A stretch of DNA of 64,000 nt, taken from Palsa-1447 sp964509885. Lineage in GTDB: Bacteria; Verrucomicrobiota; Verrucomicrobiia; Opitutales; Opitutaceae. Both the position numbers and the translations under genes were made by a program. The stretch lies in assembly GCA_964509885.1 (NCBI GenBank), contig CAZDZL010000013.1, positions 12,319 through 76,318 on the forward strand, read 5' to 3'. The notes beneath the pieces were generated by a model. The model saw only the letters and a program-made list of their open reading frames with translations. It had not been told where the DNA came from and did not search any database. Positions within the stretch are counted from its first letter, which is position 1; each line of letters begins with the position of its first letter. Positions 1 to 8,065 of this stretch are shown piece after piece.

Positions 1-333
1 CAGGTGCGCAGCCAGCAGGTCGCCTACGACCAGACAGACCAAGGGCTCGTGGTGGCCGTCCGCGCCGCCGTCCGCGGGGTGGAGGCCAGCATCGAGAGCG
101 TGCGCGCGTCCTCCGAAAACGTAAGGTTTGCCGAGAAGGCCTACGAGCTGACGAAGGCCCAATTCGACGCCGGTCTTGCCACAAGCTACCTTGTGCTCCA
201 AGCTCAGAACACTCTTGAAACCGCCCGCGTCAGTGAGTTGCAGGCGAAGGTCAATCTGCTCGTGGCGGTCGCTAAGCTGCGCTTCTACGAGGGCAGCTCG
301 CTTCAGCTCTACAGAATCAACCTTCCCGAATGA
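1..333 (+). CDS. TolC-family outer membrane efflux protein, C-terminal part
   Basis: This is the last 110 codons of a gene that enters the window from the left. The visible part is a long amphipathic helical stretch with the TolC/OEP pattern: a coiled-coil helix, the turn 'FDAGLATSYLVLQAQNTL', and a second helix 'ARVSELQAKVNLLVAVAKLRFYEG'. In this family (PF02321) such helices form the periplasmic tunnel of an outer membrane channel working with an inner-membrane pump and a periplasmic adaptor. The pump partners would lie outside the window. The stop codon overlaps a possible ATG of the next gene as ATGA. Family assignment is good; the substrate cannot be told. Confidence 0.8.
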   Translation, partial: QVRSQQVAYDQTDQGLVVAVRAAVRGVEASIESVRASSENVRFAEKAYELTKAQFDAGLATSYLVLQAQNTLETARVSELQAKVNLLVAVAKLRFYEGSSLQLYRINLPE

Positions 334-823
334 CGGATCCGGCCGCCAGGCCGGATTCAGCCTCGTTGAGCTGTCGGTGGTCGTGCTGATCATCGGCATC
401 CTGGCGGCGGCCTCGGTGCCCGCGCTCAAGAAGAACGCCATCAACGCCCGCTCGAGCGCCGTGATGAACGACCTGAGGGTCTATGCGAGCGCCTTCCAGG
501 CCTACGCCCAGGAGCACGGCGACTGGCCGCCCGGCGGCGGGGCCCCCGGCGTCTTCCCGGCCGGCATGGACGGCTACCTGAGCCAGACGAACTGGTCCCG
601 GACGACGCCGATCGGGGGCAACTACCAGTTCGCCACGCAGAGCCCCCAGCAGGGCAACCGCTACGCGGCGATCATCATCATCTCCTCGACCGCGAACAAC
701 CCGGTGACGTCCGACTTCAACCAGCTCTCCGACATCGACAAGAAGCTGGACGACAGCAACCTGCTCACCGGCGTCTTTTTCCTCGGCTACCGCAACTATC
801 CCGTCTTCGTGCTGGAGCACTAA
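330..823 (+). CDS. Prepilin-type N-terminal methylation protein, apparently frameshifted
   Basis: The motif GFSLVEL followed by a hydrophobic stretch 'SVVVLIIGILAAASVPAL' is the class III (type II pseudopilin/type IV pilin) signal cut by a PilD-like peptidase before Phe. The mature part is about 155 residues, normal for a pseudopilin. In the reading frame of the body, no start lies close upstream; the nearest in-frame candidates (GTG 233, ATG 176) sit deep inside the TolC gene. An ATG at 330 overlaps the TolC stop as ATGA and encodes MTDPAARP, but one frame away. A single missing G near 353 would give MTDPAARPGFSLVEL, an ideal leader. I therefore annotate from 330 and treat the length mismatch as a probable one-base deletion or sequencing error. 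Role: surface filament or secretion pseudopilin, inferred. Confidence 0.65.
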
Positions 824-1579
824 ATGTACCGCGTTTCCTCATCCCACCTCGGCCCCGACGCGCGGCGCACGCGCGCGGCCACCGAAGACACGGACCGCGG
901 CGAGCTGAGCGCGGAGGAGCTCACGCTGCTGCTCAACGGGTTCGTCGAGATCGACGCGGCCGACAACGAGGAGTACGACCCGCACATCGTCGCCGCGGGG
1001 CGCGGCGCAAAGCTCATCATCCGCACGAGCCGCGGCCGCCTGCAGGTGTACGACGTGCGCGACCACGCGGCGCCCGCCGTCGAGATGACGCCCGCGGGCA
1101 TCCTCCAGAGGCTGGACCGCGTCGAGTCCGCCGCGCCCTTCCCCGGCGACGCCGAGCAGCCGCTGCCGACCGCACCCCACCGCGGGATCGCGTTCGCGAT
1201 GCTCGCGCTCGGCCTCGTCCTGAACGGCTACATCCTCTACTCCGTGTTCTACGTCGAGAGCGTGAACAAGAAGGTGGAGGTGAAGCTCCTCACGGACGCC
1301 GACGAGATCAAGGCTAAGGAGGCGACGCTCGCCGGGACCTACGCGACCGGCGCGAAGACGGGCGACCGCGTCATCGAGGTCGACGCCCAGGGGGGCGTGC
1401 GCTTCTACGAGATCGGCGCGAAGGGCCCCATCAACGACTCCAAGGACACCTTCAGCATCGGCCGCCACGACGGGCTGCTCTGCATGACGACGACCGAGAG
1501 CGGCGTCGTCGACCTGGTGGGCGACACCCTCGTCTACTACCGCGACGTCTACCAGAGGCGGCGGCCCGCCTCACCCTAG
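824..1579 (+). CDS. Hypothetical single-pass membrane protein
   Basis: The ATG directly follows the prepilin stop (TAAATG), so the two are probably cotranscribed. The 251-residue product has a charged N-terminal half (about 1-118), one clear membrane helix (about 121-144, 'GIAFAMLALGLVLNGYILYS') and a C-terminal domain of about 105 residues with beta-rich character. I do not recognise a named family. The N-terminal half 'EELTLLLNGFVEIDAADNEEYDPHI' looks cytoplasmic. Position after a prepilin gene suggests a role at the envelope, but this is context only. The 3' end overlaps the convergent miaA by 9 bp. Confidence 0.7.
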   Translation: MYRVSSSHLGPDARRTRAATEDTDRGELSAEELTLLLNGFVEIDAADNEEYDPHIVAAGRGAKLIIRTSRGRLQVYDVRDHAAPAVEMTPAGILQRLDRVESAAPFPGDAEQPLPTAPHRGIAFAMLALGLVLNGYILYSVFYVESVNKKVEVKLLTDADEIKAKEATLAGTYATGAKTGDRVIEVDAQGGVRFYEIGAKGPINDSKDTFSIGRHDGLLCMTTTESGVVDLVGDTLVYYRDVYQRRRPASP

Positions 1580-2506
1580 GAAGAGGCCCCGCGGGTCCCG
1601 CAGGCCCTCGGCGTCGTGCACGGGATGGGGCGGCAGCTGCGTGCGGAACCACGTGCGCTGCTTCTTGACGAGCGCCCTCGTGTCTGCCGCGATCGCCGCC
1701 GCCAGGCCGCCCATGGGCGAGCGCCCCTGCAGGGCGTCGATCGTCTCCCGGTAGCCGATCGCCTTGGCCGCGCTCGGGTTTGAGAGGAGCCCCGCGCCCA
1801 TCAGGCGCGCGACCTCGTCCACGAGACCCGCGCGCAGCATGGCGTCGACCCGGTCCGCGATCCGCCGGTCCAGGGCGGGGCCCGCGCGCTCCAGCCGGGC
1901 GAGCCTCACCTCCCAGCCGGCGAACGGGGACGGAGCCCGGGCGAAGTCCGCCGCGAGCTCGGCGAGCGCGCGGCCCGAGGCGAGGCAACGCCCCAGCGCC
2001 CCGGCGACGCGGCGGGGGTTGGCCAGGTCGATCGCCCCGACCCCGCCCGGGTTCAGGCGCCGCAGCTCCGCGACGAGCGCGGGGAGCCCGCCCGAGGCAA
2101 GGAGCGCGGCAACGCGCCCGCGGACCTCAGGGGGCACCTCCAGCCCGTCGGCGACGGGCCCGAAGAATGTCCTCAGGTAGAAGCCGCTGCCCCCGACCAC
2201 GAGGACCGCGCGGCCGCGCGCGCGGATGTCCCTCGCCGCGGCGAGCGCCATCGGCGCGTAAAGGGCCGCGTTCATGGGCTCGGAGACGTCGCGGATGTCG
2301 ACCAGGTGGTGGCGCACCCGGGCGAGCTCGGCGGCCGAGGGCTTGGCCGTCCCGATGTCCATCCCGCGGTAGAAGAGGAGCGAGTCGCAGGAGATGATCT
2401 CGGCGCCGTTCGCCTCGGCCCAGCGCAGCCCCCACTCCGTCTTGCCCGCCGCCGTGCAGCCCGTCAGGACGTGCACCACGCCCTCCGGCGCCACCGGCCC
2501 GCTCAC
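1571..2506 (-). CDS. miaA: tRNA dimethylallyltransferase MiaA
   Basis: MiaA transfers a dimethylallyl group from DMAPP to N6 of A37 in tRNAs reading UNN codons. The protein (311 residues from the chosen start) has the P-loop 'GCTAAGKTEW' near residue 16, the tRNA/DMAPP-binding 'SCDSLLFYRGMDIGTAKPS', the 'VGGSGFYLR' motif and the late 'AIGYRE' motif, all in family order and with normal length. The start is GTG at 2506, which overlaps the stop of the REC-GGDEF gene as GTGA; a longer upstream frame exists but only shadows that gene. It is the last gene of the minus-strand run trpA - GGDEF - miaA. Confidence 0.95.
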   Translation of the reverse strand: MSGPVAPEGVVHVLTGCTAAGKTEWGLRWAEANGAEIISCDSLLFYRGMDIGTAKPSAAELARVRHHLVDIRDVSEPMNAALYAPMALAAARDIRARGRAVLVVGGSGFYLRTFFGPVADGLEVPPEVRGRVAALLASGGLPALVAELRRLNPGGVGAIDLANPRRVAGALGRCLASGRALAELAADFARAPSPFAGWEVRLARLERAGPALDRRIADRVDAMLRAGLVDEVARLMGAGLLSNPSAAKAIGYRETIDALQGRSPMGGLAAAIAADTRALVKKQRTWFRTQLPPHPVHDAEGLRDPRGLFLG

Positions 2507-3405
2507 GGGGCCCCGCCGGCGAGGACCGCCCTGTTGCGGCCCTGGGCCTTCGCGACGTAGAGCGCCTTGTCCGCAGCGGCGAAGAGCTTGCCGGCCTCTC
2601 GGGCGTCCGTCGGCAGCTCGGCCACGCCGGCGCTCGCCGTCACGGAGAGCGAGTGCCCGTCCCCGAGCTTGATGGGCTCCTTCGCCACCTCGGCGATCGC
2701 GCGGCGGGCGACCTCGAGGGCCCCCGCCCTGTCCGTCTGGACGAGTATCAGCGCGAACTCCTCGCCGCCGATCCTCGCGGCGCGGTCCACCGTGCGGATG
2801 ACGCCCGCGATCCTGCGGCCGGCCTCCCTGAGGACGGCGTCGCCCGCCGGGTGCCCGTGCATGTCGTTGACGACCTTGAAGCGGTCGAGGTCGATGATGA
2901 CGAGCGCGAGCGAGTTGCCGAAGCGCTCGGCGCGGTCCTCCTCCTCGGCCAGGACGCGGTCGTACTCGCGGCGGTTGAGGAGCCCCGTCAGCTCGTCCCT
3001 CGTCGCGAGGCGGCGCAGGGCCTCGAGGGTGTCGCCGAGCTTGAGGGCGTACCTCAGCGAGCGCTCGAGCGAGCGAGGGGAAATCTCTCCCTTCACGAGG
3101 TAGTCGAGGGCGCCCGCCTCCATCGCCTGGATGTCGATGTTGTCCGAGGACTCGGCCGTCAGGAAGACGATGGGCGTGCGCGAGCCCGCGTCGGCGGCCT
3201 CGCGGATCAGCTGCAGCCCGTCCCTCTCGCCGAGCCGGTAGTCGAGGAGGCACGCCGCATAGGCGCCGGTCAGGAGCTTGGCCAGGCCGTCCTCGTAGGT
3301 CTCCGACCAGTCGAGCTCGTACGCCCCCCTCTGGAAGTTCTTGAAATGCTGCTGGACCAGCCGGAACTGCAGGCGGTCGTCGTCGATGACAAGGATGCGG
3401 GTCAT
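2503..3405 (-). CDS. Response regulator with GGDEF domain (diguanylate cyclase)
   Basis: The N-terminal receiver domain (about 1-120) has the acidic cluster DDD at 8-10, phosphoacceptor Asp55 in 'CLLDYRL' and the conserved Lys105. The GGDEF domain (about 135-295) carries the catalytic signature GGEEF at 213-217, and an inhibitory site 'RTVD' exactly five residues upstream, so product inhibition by c-di-GMP is expected. The enzyme should make c-di-GMP from two GTP in response to an unidentified histidine kinase. The ATG overlaps the trpA stop as ATGA and its own stop overlaps the miaA GTG, so three unrelated functions are translationally coupled. Confidence 0.93.
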   Translation of the reverse strand: MTRILVIDDDRLQFRLVQQHFKNFQRGAYELDWSETYEDGLAKLLTGAYAACLLDYRLGERDGLQLIREAADAGSRTPIVFLTAESSDNIDIQAMEAGALDYLVKGEISPRSLERSLRYALKLGDTLEALRRLATRDELTGLLNRREYDRVLAEEEDRAERFGNSLALVIIDLDRFKVVNDMHGHPAGDAVLREAGRRIAGVIRTVDRAARIGGEEFALILVQTDRAGALEVARRAIAEVAKEPIKLGDGHSLSVTASAGVAELPTDAREAGKLFAAADKALYVAKAQGRNRAVLAGGAP

Positions 3406-4205
3406 AGTCTTGCGGTCCCGGCGCAGAGCTCGGAGACCCTCAGGTTGAGCGCCGGGCCGATCCCCGCAAGCGCGCCGAGGCCGTCGCGGATCACGTTGAC
3501 GAGCGCGCTGCCGACCACGACGCCGTCGGCCAGGGCCGCCACCTGCGCCACCTGGGCCCTCGTGGAGATGCCGAAGCCCACCGCCACGGGCAGGCGGGTG
3601 TGGGCGCGGATGCGCGCCACCGCCTCGGGGATGCCCCCGGCCAGCCGGTCGCGCACCCCCGTGACGCCCTCGCGGGAGACGTAGTAGATGAAACCGGTCG
3701 CCGCCGCCGCGATCGTGGGGAGCCTCGCGTCCGGGGTCGTCGGCGCGACGATGAACACCGTGTCGACGCCGTGCCTGCGGCAGGCGGCCTCGGCCTCCCC
3801 GGCCTCCTCGGGAGGGAGGTCGAGGATCAGCAGGCCGTCAACGCCGGCCTCCCTGGCCGCCTTCACGTAGGCGTCGACGCCGTTCGAGAAGACGAGGTTG
3901 TAGTAGGTGTAGAAGACGATCGGCACGTCGCTCGCCTCCCGGAGGCGCCTCACCAGATCGAACACGCGCTCGGCGGTCATCCCCGAGGCGAGCGCGCGCT
4001 GCGCCGCGAGCTGGTTCGTCAGCCCGTCGGCCAGGGGATCGGAGAACGGCACGCCGAGCTCGAGGATGTCGGCGCCCGCGGCGATCACGGAGCGGCACGC
4101 CGCGAGCGACGTGTCAAAATCGGGGTCGCCCGCGCAGAGGTACGCGATGAAGGCCGCGCGCTTCTGCGCGGCGGCCCTGGCGAATGCATCCTGGATCCTT
4201 GGCAT
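3402..4205 (-). CDS. trpA: Tryptophan synthase alpha chain
   Basis: TrpA cleaves indole-3-glycerol phosphate to indole and glyceraldehyde-3-phosphate and passes indole to TrpB. The sequence 'ADILELGVPFSDPLADG' contains both catalytic acids, Glu49 and Asp60 from the chosen start. The phosphate-binding 'GFGIS' loop and the 'YYVSREGVTG' segment are also present. Length (267 residues) is normal. I chose ATG 4205 (MPRIQDAF), which matches the usual N-terminus; a TTG seven codons upstream is possible. No other trp gene is nearby, so the trp pathway is split in this genome. It leads into the diguanylate cyclase gene by an ATGA overlap. Confidence 0.96.
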   Translation of the reverse strand: MPRIQDAFARAAAQKRAAFIAYLCAGDPDFDTSLAACRSVIAAGADILELGVPFSDPLADGLTNQLAAQRALASGMTAERVFDLVRRLREASDVPIVFYTYYNLVFSNGVDAYVKAAREAGVDGLLILDLPPEEAGEAEAACRRHGVDTVFIVAPTTPDARLPTIAAAATGFIYYVSREGVTGVRDRLAGGIPEAVARIRAHTRLPVAVGFGISTRAQVAQVAALADGVVVGSALVNVIRDGLGALAGIGPALNLRVSELCAGTARL

Positions 4206-4235
4206 CGGGAGGTCGTTCAAGAGCAATTCGGGCCG

Positions 4236-5015
4236 TCACGCCACTGAAAACTCCACCAGAACAGGCCTGTGGTCCGAGAGGTACGAGCGCACGACCTCGC
4301 TGCGGACGGCCCTGCACCCCGGGGGGACGAAGACGAAGTCGAGGGCCCTTCGGGGCATGGGCGAGGGGAAGGTGGGCCCCAGGAGCGGGTGGAGCCGGTA
4401 GTCGCCGTAGTCGTTCAGGTGGCTCAGGAGGGACGCGGTCGCGTCGTCGCCCGTCTCCGGGGTGTTGAAGTCGCCGCAGACGATCGGCGGGATGGCCCAG
4501 CCGCGACCCCGCTCTCGCTCCTTCACCCGCAGCCAGGCGACCAGGAGGTCCAGCTGCACGAGCCTCGTCTTCCTGGAGCCGAAGTGCAGGTGCAGGTTCA
4601 CGACGGGCACGATCCGGCCGCCGACGTCGATCTCGGCGAAGAGGAAGCCCTTCTCGCCCAGCTTGCGCTTCCCGAAGACGATCGTCTCCGTCTCCATGAT
4701 CGGGAAGCGCGACAGGATGGCGTTGCCGTACGAGAGGTTCATGAGGCCCGACCGGCGGTTGTTGATGCCGAAGGCGGCGTGGGGGTAGCCCGCGTGCGCG
4801 CGCAGGTAGTCGAGGTGGTCGAAGCTGCCGGCCCAGACCGAGCATTCGTCGATCTCCTGCAGCGCCACGAGGTCCGCCCCGAGCTCCCCCAGGAGGCCCG
4901 CTATGCGCCTCAGGTTCAGGCGAAGCTTCCGGGACGACGTGAGGCCCTGGATGGGGGTGAGCCCCCGCCCGTGCGCGATGTTGAAGGTGACGAGGCGCAG
5001 GCGCTGCGTGGACAC
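4236..5015 (-). CDS. Endonuclease/exonuclease/phosphatase (EEP) family hydrolase
   Basis: The 259-residue protein shows the EEP fold signature in order: 'TFNIAHG' at the N-terminus, 'LVALQEID' (metal-binding Glu), 'VNLHLHFG', 'VCGDFNTP' and the C-terminal 'LSDHRPVLVEF'. These are the metal and catalytic residues of DNase I-like and sphingomyelinase-like enzymes. There is no signal peptide, so a cytoplasmic phosphodiesterase is most likely; the substrate (nucleic acid, lipid or sugar phosphate) cannot be told. The start is GTG 5015. It lies 30 bp upstream of trpA on the same strand and may share its transcript. Confidence 0.88.
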   Translation of the reverse strand: MSTQRLRLVTFNIAHGRGLTPIQGLTSSRKLRLNLRRIAGLLGELGADLVALQEIDECSVWAGSFDHLDYLRAHAGYPHAAFGINNRRSGLMNLSYGNAILSRFPIMETETIVFGKRKLGEKGFLFAEIDVGGRIVPVVNLHLHFGSRKTRLVQLDLLVAWLRVKERERGRGWAIPPIVCGDFNTPETGDDATASLLSHLNDYGDYRLHPLLGPTFPSPMPRRALDFVFVPPGCRAVRSEVVRSYLSDHRPVLVEFSVA

Positions 5016-5108
5016 CGCCTGACCCTAGGCCAGGCCGGGCCGGGAAACAACCGGGAAACGGGTTGACACCCCTTTCCCCGGCCGGGAAGGTTTCCCTTCC
5101 TTATTTAC

Positions 5109-5186
5109 GGCGGTCATAGCTCAGTTGGTTAGAGCACTAGATTGTGAATCTAGGGGTCGCGGGTTCGAGTCCCGTTGGCCGCCCCA
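5109..5186 (+). tRNA. tRNA-His (anticodon GTG)
   Basis: The cloverleaf can be folded directly. The acceptor stem is GCGGTCA/TGGCCGC (one G-T wobble). An extra G at 5109 pairs with the discriminator C at 5183, the hallmark G-1:C73 pair of tRNA-His. The D arm is GCTC/GAGC, the anticodon stem CTAGA/TCTAG with loop TTGTGAA, and the T arm GCGGG-TTCGAGT-CCCGT. The 3' CCA is encoded (5184-5186). The 3' end of this gene is the core of two downstream repeats, so it is also the attachment site of the adjacent island. Confidence 0.97.
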
Positions 5187-5187
5187 T
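5162..5187 (+). repeat. Attachment-site repeat, copy 1 (inside tRNA-His 3' end)
   Basis: This 26-bp stretch, from the T arm through CCA plus one T, is identical to 5959-5984. The first 17 bases from TTCGAG onward also recur at 8260-8276. Duplication of a tRNA 3' end is what site-specific integrases leave when an element inserts into a tRNA gene and restores it. Confidence 0.85.
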
Positions 5188-5211
5188 TTTACATCCGACG
5201 GGCCGAAGAGG

Positions 5212-5511
5212 CTATCTGCGGCCCATTCCAAAGCGCGGATGCCGCCGCTCATGCTTGAGCAACGTTACCCGAACTACGTCCATTTTCTCGCGGTAAACCA
5301 CCACGTATGGGAAATTCTCGAGCCGGATTCGCCGGAAGACTTCGCTCTCGAGGTAGAACGAAAATTGACGCGGGGCGGACTGGATCGCAGCCAAGCACGC
5401 CCGAAACTCTCCTTCGAACCGTTCCGCGAGATGCGGGCCACCTTCCGCCTCGTAATAGTCCAGAGCCTGGTTGAAATCCCGCTGAACTGATGGATGAAAT
5501 TCGATCCTCAC
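5212..5511 (-). CDS. RelE/ParE-superfamily toxin
   Basis: The 99-residue product has the RelE/ParE layout: an N-terminal strand 'RIEFHPSVQRDF', two helices ('ALDYYEAEGGPHLAERFEGEF', 'CLAAIQSAP'), then 'RRIRLENFPYVVVYREKMDVVRVTLLKHERRHP', where the basic and aromatic residues match the RelE active-face pattern. ParE members poison gyrase and RelE members cut mRNA; which applies here is not clear. I chose GTG 5511 because it overlaps the antitoxin stop as GTGA; a TTG at 5538 gives nine extra residues. It follows the antitoxin gene and is the only cargo, with it, of the first tRNA-His islet. Confidence 0.85.
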   Translation of the reverse strand: MRIEFHPSVQRDFNQALDYYEAEGGPHLAERFEGEFRACLAAIQSAPRQFSFYLESEVFRRIRLENFPYVVVYREKMDVVRVTLLKHERRHPRFGMGRR

Positions 5512-5735
5512 GCGCTCCGACGGCGCACTCCTGCCCAAAAGGCCTCCTCCGTCAATGGACGAACCTGCCCATTTTCAAGATCGGCATCACGGCGGATAGC
5601 CTCGGCCAAAATCTCATCGGGTTCGACAGCCTGCGGCGGTGGTGGCAAACTCCCAAGAATCCTGTCGGCAAGGTGCAACCGATCCTTCTGCGGAAGTCGA
5701 AGGGCGGCGGCCTCAATTTCCTGTAAGGTGCTCAT
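5508..5735 (-). CDS. Addiction-module antitoxin (TIGR02574-like)
   Basis: A 75-residue acidic protein beginning 'MSTLQEIEAAALRLPQKDRLHLADRILGS' and ending 'FWAGVRRRSA'. This short helical pattern, with a conserved 'L...dR..La..lL.SL', is typical of the putative addiction-module component family encoded immediately before RelE/ParE toxins. It should bind and neutralise the toxin encoded next to it, with the toxin GTG overlapping its stop. No separate DNA-binding domain is obvious, so autoregulation is uncertain. Confidence 0.82.
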   Translation of the reverse strand: MSTLQEIEAAALRLPQKDRLHLADRILGSLPPPPQAVEPDEILAEAIRRDADLENGQVRPLTEEAFWAGVRRRSA

Positions 5736-5958
5736 GATCGAAGCCTACGCTAGTCACCTCCCCTGGCAAGGCAATGGCGCGCTGTCATTAGCCTCGGACC
5801 ATCGTAATGTCTGGCGAAGTAGGCTGCCCGAAAGTTGCCCAACACCCTGTTTTTTCCTTTCTCCAGCTGCTTCTACCTGCTTCTTATTTCCAGTTCCAAG
5901 AAACTTACATTCAACCAAGTCCGCGTTTTCTAACGACTTGGCTTCGGTAAAGGTTGGC

Positions 5959-5984
5959 GGTTCGAGTCCCGTTGGCCGCCCCAT
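5959..5984 (+). repeat. Attachment-site repeat, copy 2
   Basis: This is a perfect 26-bp copy of the tRNA-His 3' end (5162-5187), including the encoded CCA. The 5' part of the tRNA is absent, so it is not a second tRNA gene. It separates the toxin-antitoxin islet from the glycoside hydrolase islet. Confidence 0.85.
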
Positions 5985-6020
5985 CTTGACGGATCTACTC
6001 TGAGGCCTGAGGGCTGCGGG

Positions 6021-7478
6021 CTACGGAGCCGAATGTGACGCATCCAACAGAAGGACCCAGTCGCTGGCACCGTCATCGTGGCTACACCGCGGCGGCGCGA
6101 ATTGCATTGTCCCCTTGTTCTCGAAAGGGCCTCCGGGAACGGTCGTGTAGGTTCCGTTCGTGGGGTCAAACCACTTGGCGTTCGCCGGCCGACTCAGGCT
6201 TCCCAAGTTGACGGTGACCTCCCGCGCGGTGGGCATATAGGCGATCACATAGGCGCCGTCCGGTGTCCTGGAGGCCGTGCAGAAGTCGCTCTTGCTGGGC
6301 CGGGTCTGCAGATCCCCGGGACTACCGAACCCGGCTGTGACCACCGTATGGTCCTGGTCCGGCACGAGGTCCTGCCACGGAAGGGACGAGAAGAATTCGT
6401 GCCAGAGCATGAGCTGCGTCACGCCCACGGTGTCGACGTAGTTCTTCCATCCGGACATGAAGAGGTCCGTGTAGCCGTTGCCGTAGAGCTGCCCCTTGCC
6501 CCCGCTCAGCATGTCCCAATACTCCTGACGCCTTAGAACCGCAGGCGTCCCGTAGTCGATCGGCTTACCGTTTTGGACCAGGTCGTATTCCGCCTCGAGC
6601 AGGAGGGTCGGCGCCGTGGGCGTCTGATTGTAGCTGTGCCACATCTGCAGGTAGGTCGGCGAGTAAGTGTAGGTGCTGTTGATGGAGGCGATGGGCACCC
6701 ATGTCGGGTCATCGAAGGTGGAGCTCGTCCAGACATTCATCTCGGCGGTCTGAAGGTGGCGGGTGTCAACGGACTTTATGCCCTCCGCCACGCCCCGGAC
6801 CACGGCGTCGTCGCCGGGAGTGCCCCAGGAGCTGAAGTCATTGCCGTGCAGCCAGACGATGTTGTCGAATCGCCGGTAGCGGGTGCCCAGAAACTGGCCG
6901 TAGGTTCGGGCGGCGGCGGGGCCGTTGTTCCGAAGGGTCGGGAGCCACTGGCCGGTCTCTATGGGAGAGAGGAAGACCACCATGCCGTGTTTCGCCGCAA
7001 GCGTGACCACCTGGTCGACTTGGGCGAAGTACGCGTCATTGGGCTTTGTGATGTCGTAATGGGCGAGGTCGTTCCCGCCGGGCAGATAGCCCGTGAAGGG
7101 GAGGACGCCGTCCAAGGAGCCGCCGTCCTCACGGCTCTCGGAGTAATAGGGGCCGGCAACCAGCACATCGATCCACATCGTATTGAAGCCGTGCGCCTGG
7201 CGATCGTCGAGAAAGCTCGCCGCGTCCGCCGGGGTGATCATCCCGATCATGGCCTGGGGAACGTCGCCAACAATCAGAAACGGGATGTTGTTCTGATCGA
7301 CCAGATATCGCCGGTTCTCGCTGACCTTGAGCGGATAGGTCGGGAACCCCTCGCCAGAATCCTTGGATGGTGCCGCGCGCAGCCGCGCCAAGGGCAAGCC
7401 GGAACCAAGGGTGATGAGCGCCACGAGCAGGACGGCGCATGTTGTGCTGGGACTTTTCCGTGGGGCCTTGATGTTCAT
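6021..7478 (-). CDS. Secreted glycoside hydrolase, DUF4038/GH140-like (apiosidase type)
   Basis: The 485-residue product starts with a basic n-region and a hydrophobic core ending near 'RAA', a Sec signal peptide. The DUF4038 TIM-barrel follows: 'LKVSENRRYLVDQNNIPFLIVGD', 'HGFNTMWIDVL', 'YFAQVDQVVTLAAKHGMVVFLSPI', 'IVWLHGNDF' and 'LLLEAEYD'. The C-terminal part ('GAYVIAYMPTAREVTVNL...KWFDPTNGTYTTV') matches the collagen-binding-like domain often attached to this family. Characterised GH140 members cleave apiose from pectin rhamnogalacturonan II; that substrate is an inference here. The gene is the only clear cargo of the second tRNA-His islet and is less GC-rich than its flanks, consistent with transfer. 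Confidence 0.82.
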   Translation of the reverse strand: MNIKAPRKSPSTTCAVLLVALITLGSGLPLARLRAAPSKDSGEGFPTYPLKVSENRRYLVDQNNIPFLIVGDVPQAMIGMITPADAASFLDDRQAHGFNTMWIDVLVAGPYYSESREDGGSLDGVLPFTGYLPGGNDLAHYDITKPNDAYFAQVDQVVTLAAKHGMVVFLSPIETGQWLPTLRNNGPAAARTYGQFLGTRYRRFDNIVWLHGNDFSSWGTPGDDAVVRGVAEGIKSVDTRHLQTAEMNVWTSSTFDDPTWVPIASINSTYTYSPTYLQMWHSYNQTPTAPTLLLEAEYDLVQNGKPIDYGTPAVLRRQEYWDMLSGGKGQLYGNGYTDLFMSGWKNYVDTVGVTQLMLWHEFFSSLPWQDLVPDQDHTVVTAGFGSPGDLQTRPSKSDFCTASRTPDGAYVIAYMPTAREVTVNLGSLSRPANAKWFDPTNGTYTTVPGGPFENKGTMQFAPPRCSHDDGASDWVLLLDASHSAP

Positions 7479-7651
7479 GTCGTCTTTGATTTGATGGGCT
7501 TTCCGCCCTTTCGTGACATTTTAGATGCTCACCCCACGCGCCGTGGATGTCTGTCGCCGATGGTGGGAAAAAATAAAGTCGGTTGCCGCGCCGCCGATCC
7601 AATCCTTGCCGTGATTCGGGGTCTATTGCTGTGGCTTTATGGGCGATGATC

Positions 7652-7665
7652 AATCGTAAACGATT
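7652..7665. promoter_or_regulatory. Possible operator upstream of the GH140-like gene
   Basis: AATCGT-AA-ACGATT is a perfect 14-bp inverted repeat 174 bp upstream of the hydrolase start. The overlapping 'GTAAACGATTA' resembles LacI-family operators that control sugar genes. No regulator gene is nearby, so this is tentative. Confidence 0.3.
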
Positions 7666-7936
7666 AGTTACACGGGTGCCGACACCACGACCGAAGCCGA
7701 CCCCGGCGCCATGACCGAGACCCACGCCAAAGTTGGCGTCATTCGGGTTTATTTTGCGACTGTATGCCGAATGTGAGACGTCAGAAAGCCGCGTCGCCCG
7801 GGGGCCCTACCCTGATTGTGATCCCGATTCCCGAGAGCGGGACCGCCTCGTGAAGGAAATAGACGCGGAGCATCTCCAAATGGACCTCGCCAAGATCATC
7901 CAACCCTCCGCTGGAGACACCCGGCTCGAATACCAC

Positions 7937-8065
7937 CTATTCCGGGTCGTCTGCGGGCGGTCGCAAGAGGATGAAAAGGTCCTGCGCCCTGCCTAACCGA
8001 GCCTCGAGAAGCTTCAGGTAAGCCAGATCGAGTTCCGCGTCTATGATCTCGTCGGTGGCAGTCAT
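7937..8065 (-). CDS. Possible 42-residue peptide
   Basis: An ATG at 8065 opens a frame encoding a leucine- and acid-rich helix, 'MTATDEIIDAELDLAYLKLL', then a basic/aromatic stretch ending 'PPADDPE'. The composition is protein-like, unlike the frames around it, but there is no ribosome-binding site and no family I recognise. It may be the remains of a larger island gene. Confidence 0.22.
   Translation of the reverse strand: MTATDEIIDAELDLAYLKLLEARLGRAQDLFILLRPPADDPE

Noticed and set aside
5754..5984. Minus-strand frame starting 'MGRPTGLEPPTFTEAKS'.
   Set aside because: This kind of 'GRPTGLEP' peptide comes from translating the reverse of a tRNA 3' end; it marks the att repeat rather than a gene.
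5959..5984. A second tRNA-His gene.
   Set aside because: Only the T-arm and acceptor 3' half are present; the D arm and anticodon arm are missing.
7733..7996. An 87-codon plus-strand frame in the island tail.
   Set aside because: No domain, poor start context, and it overlaps a better protein-like minus-strand frame; not enough to call.
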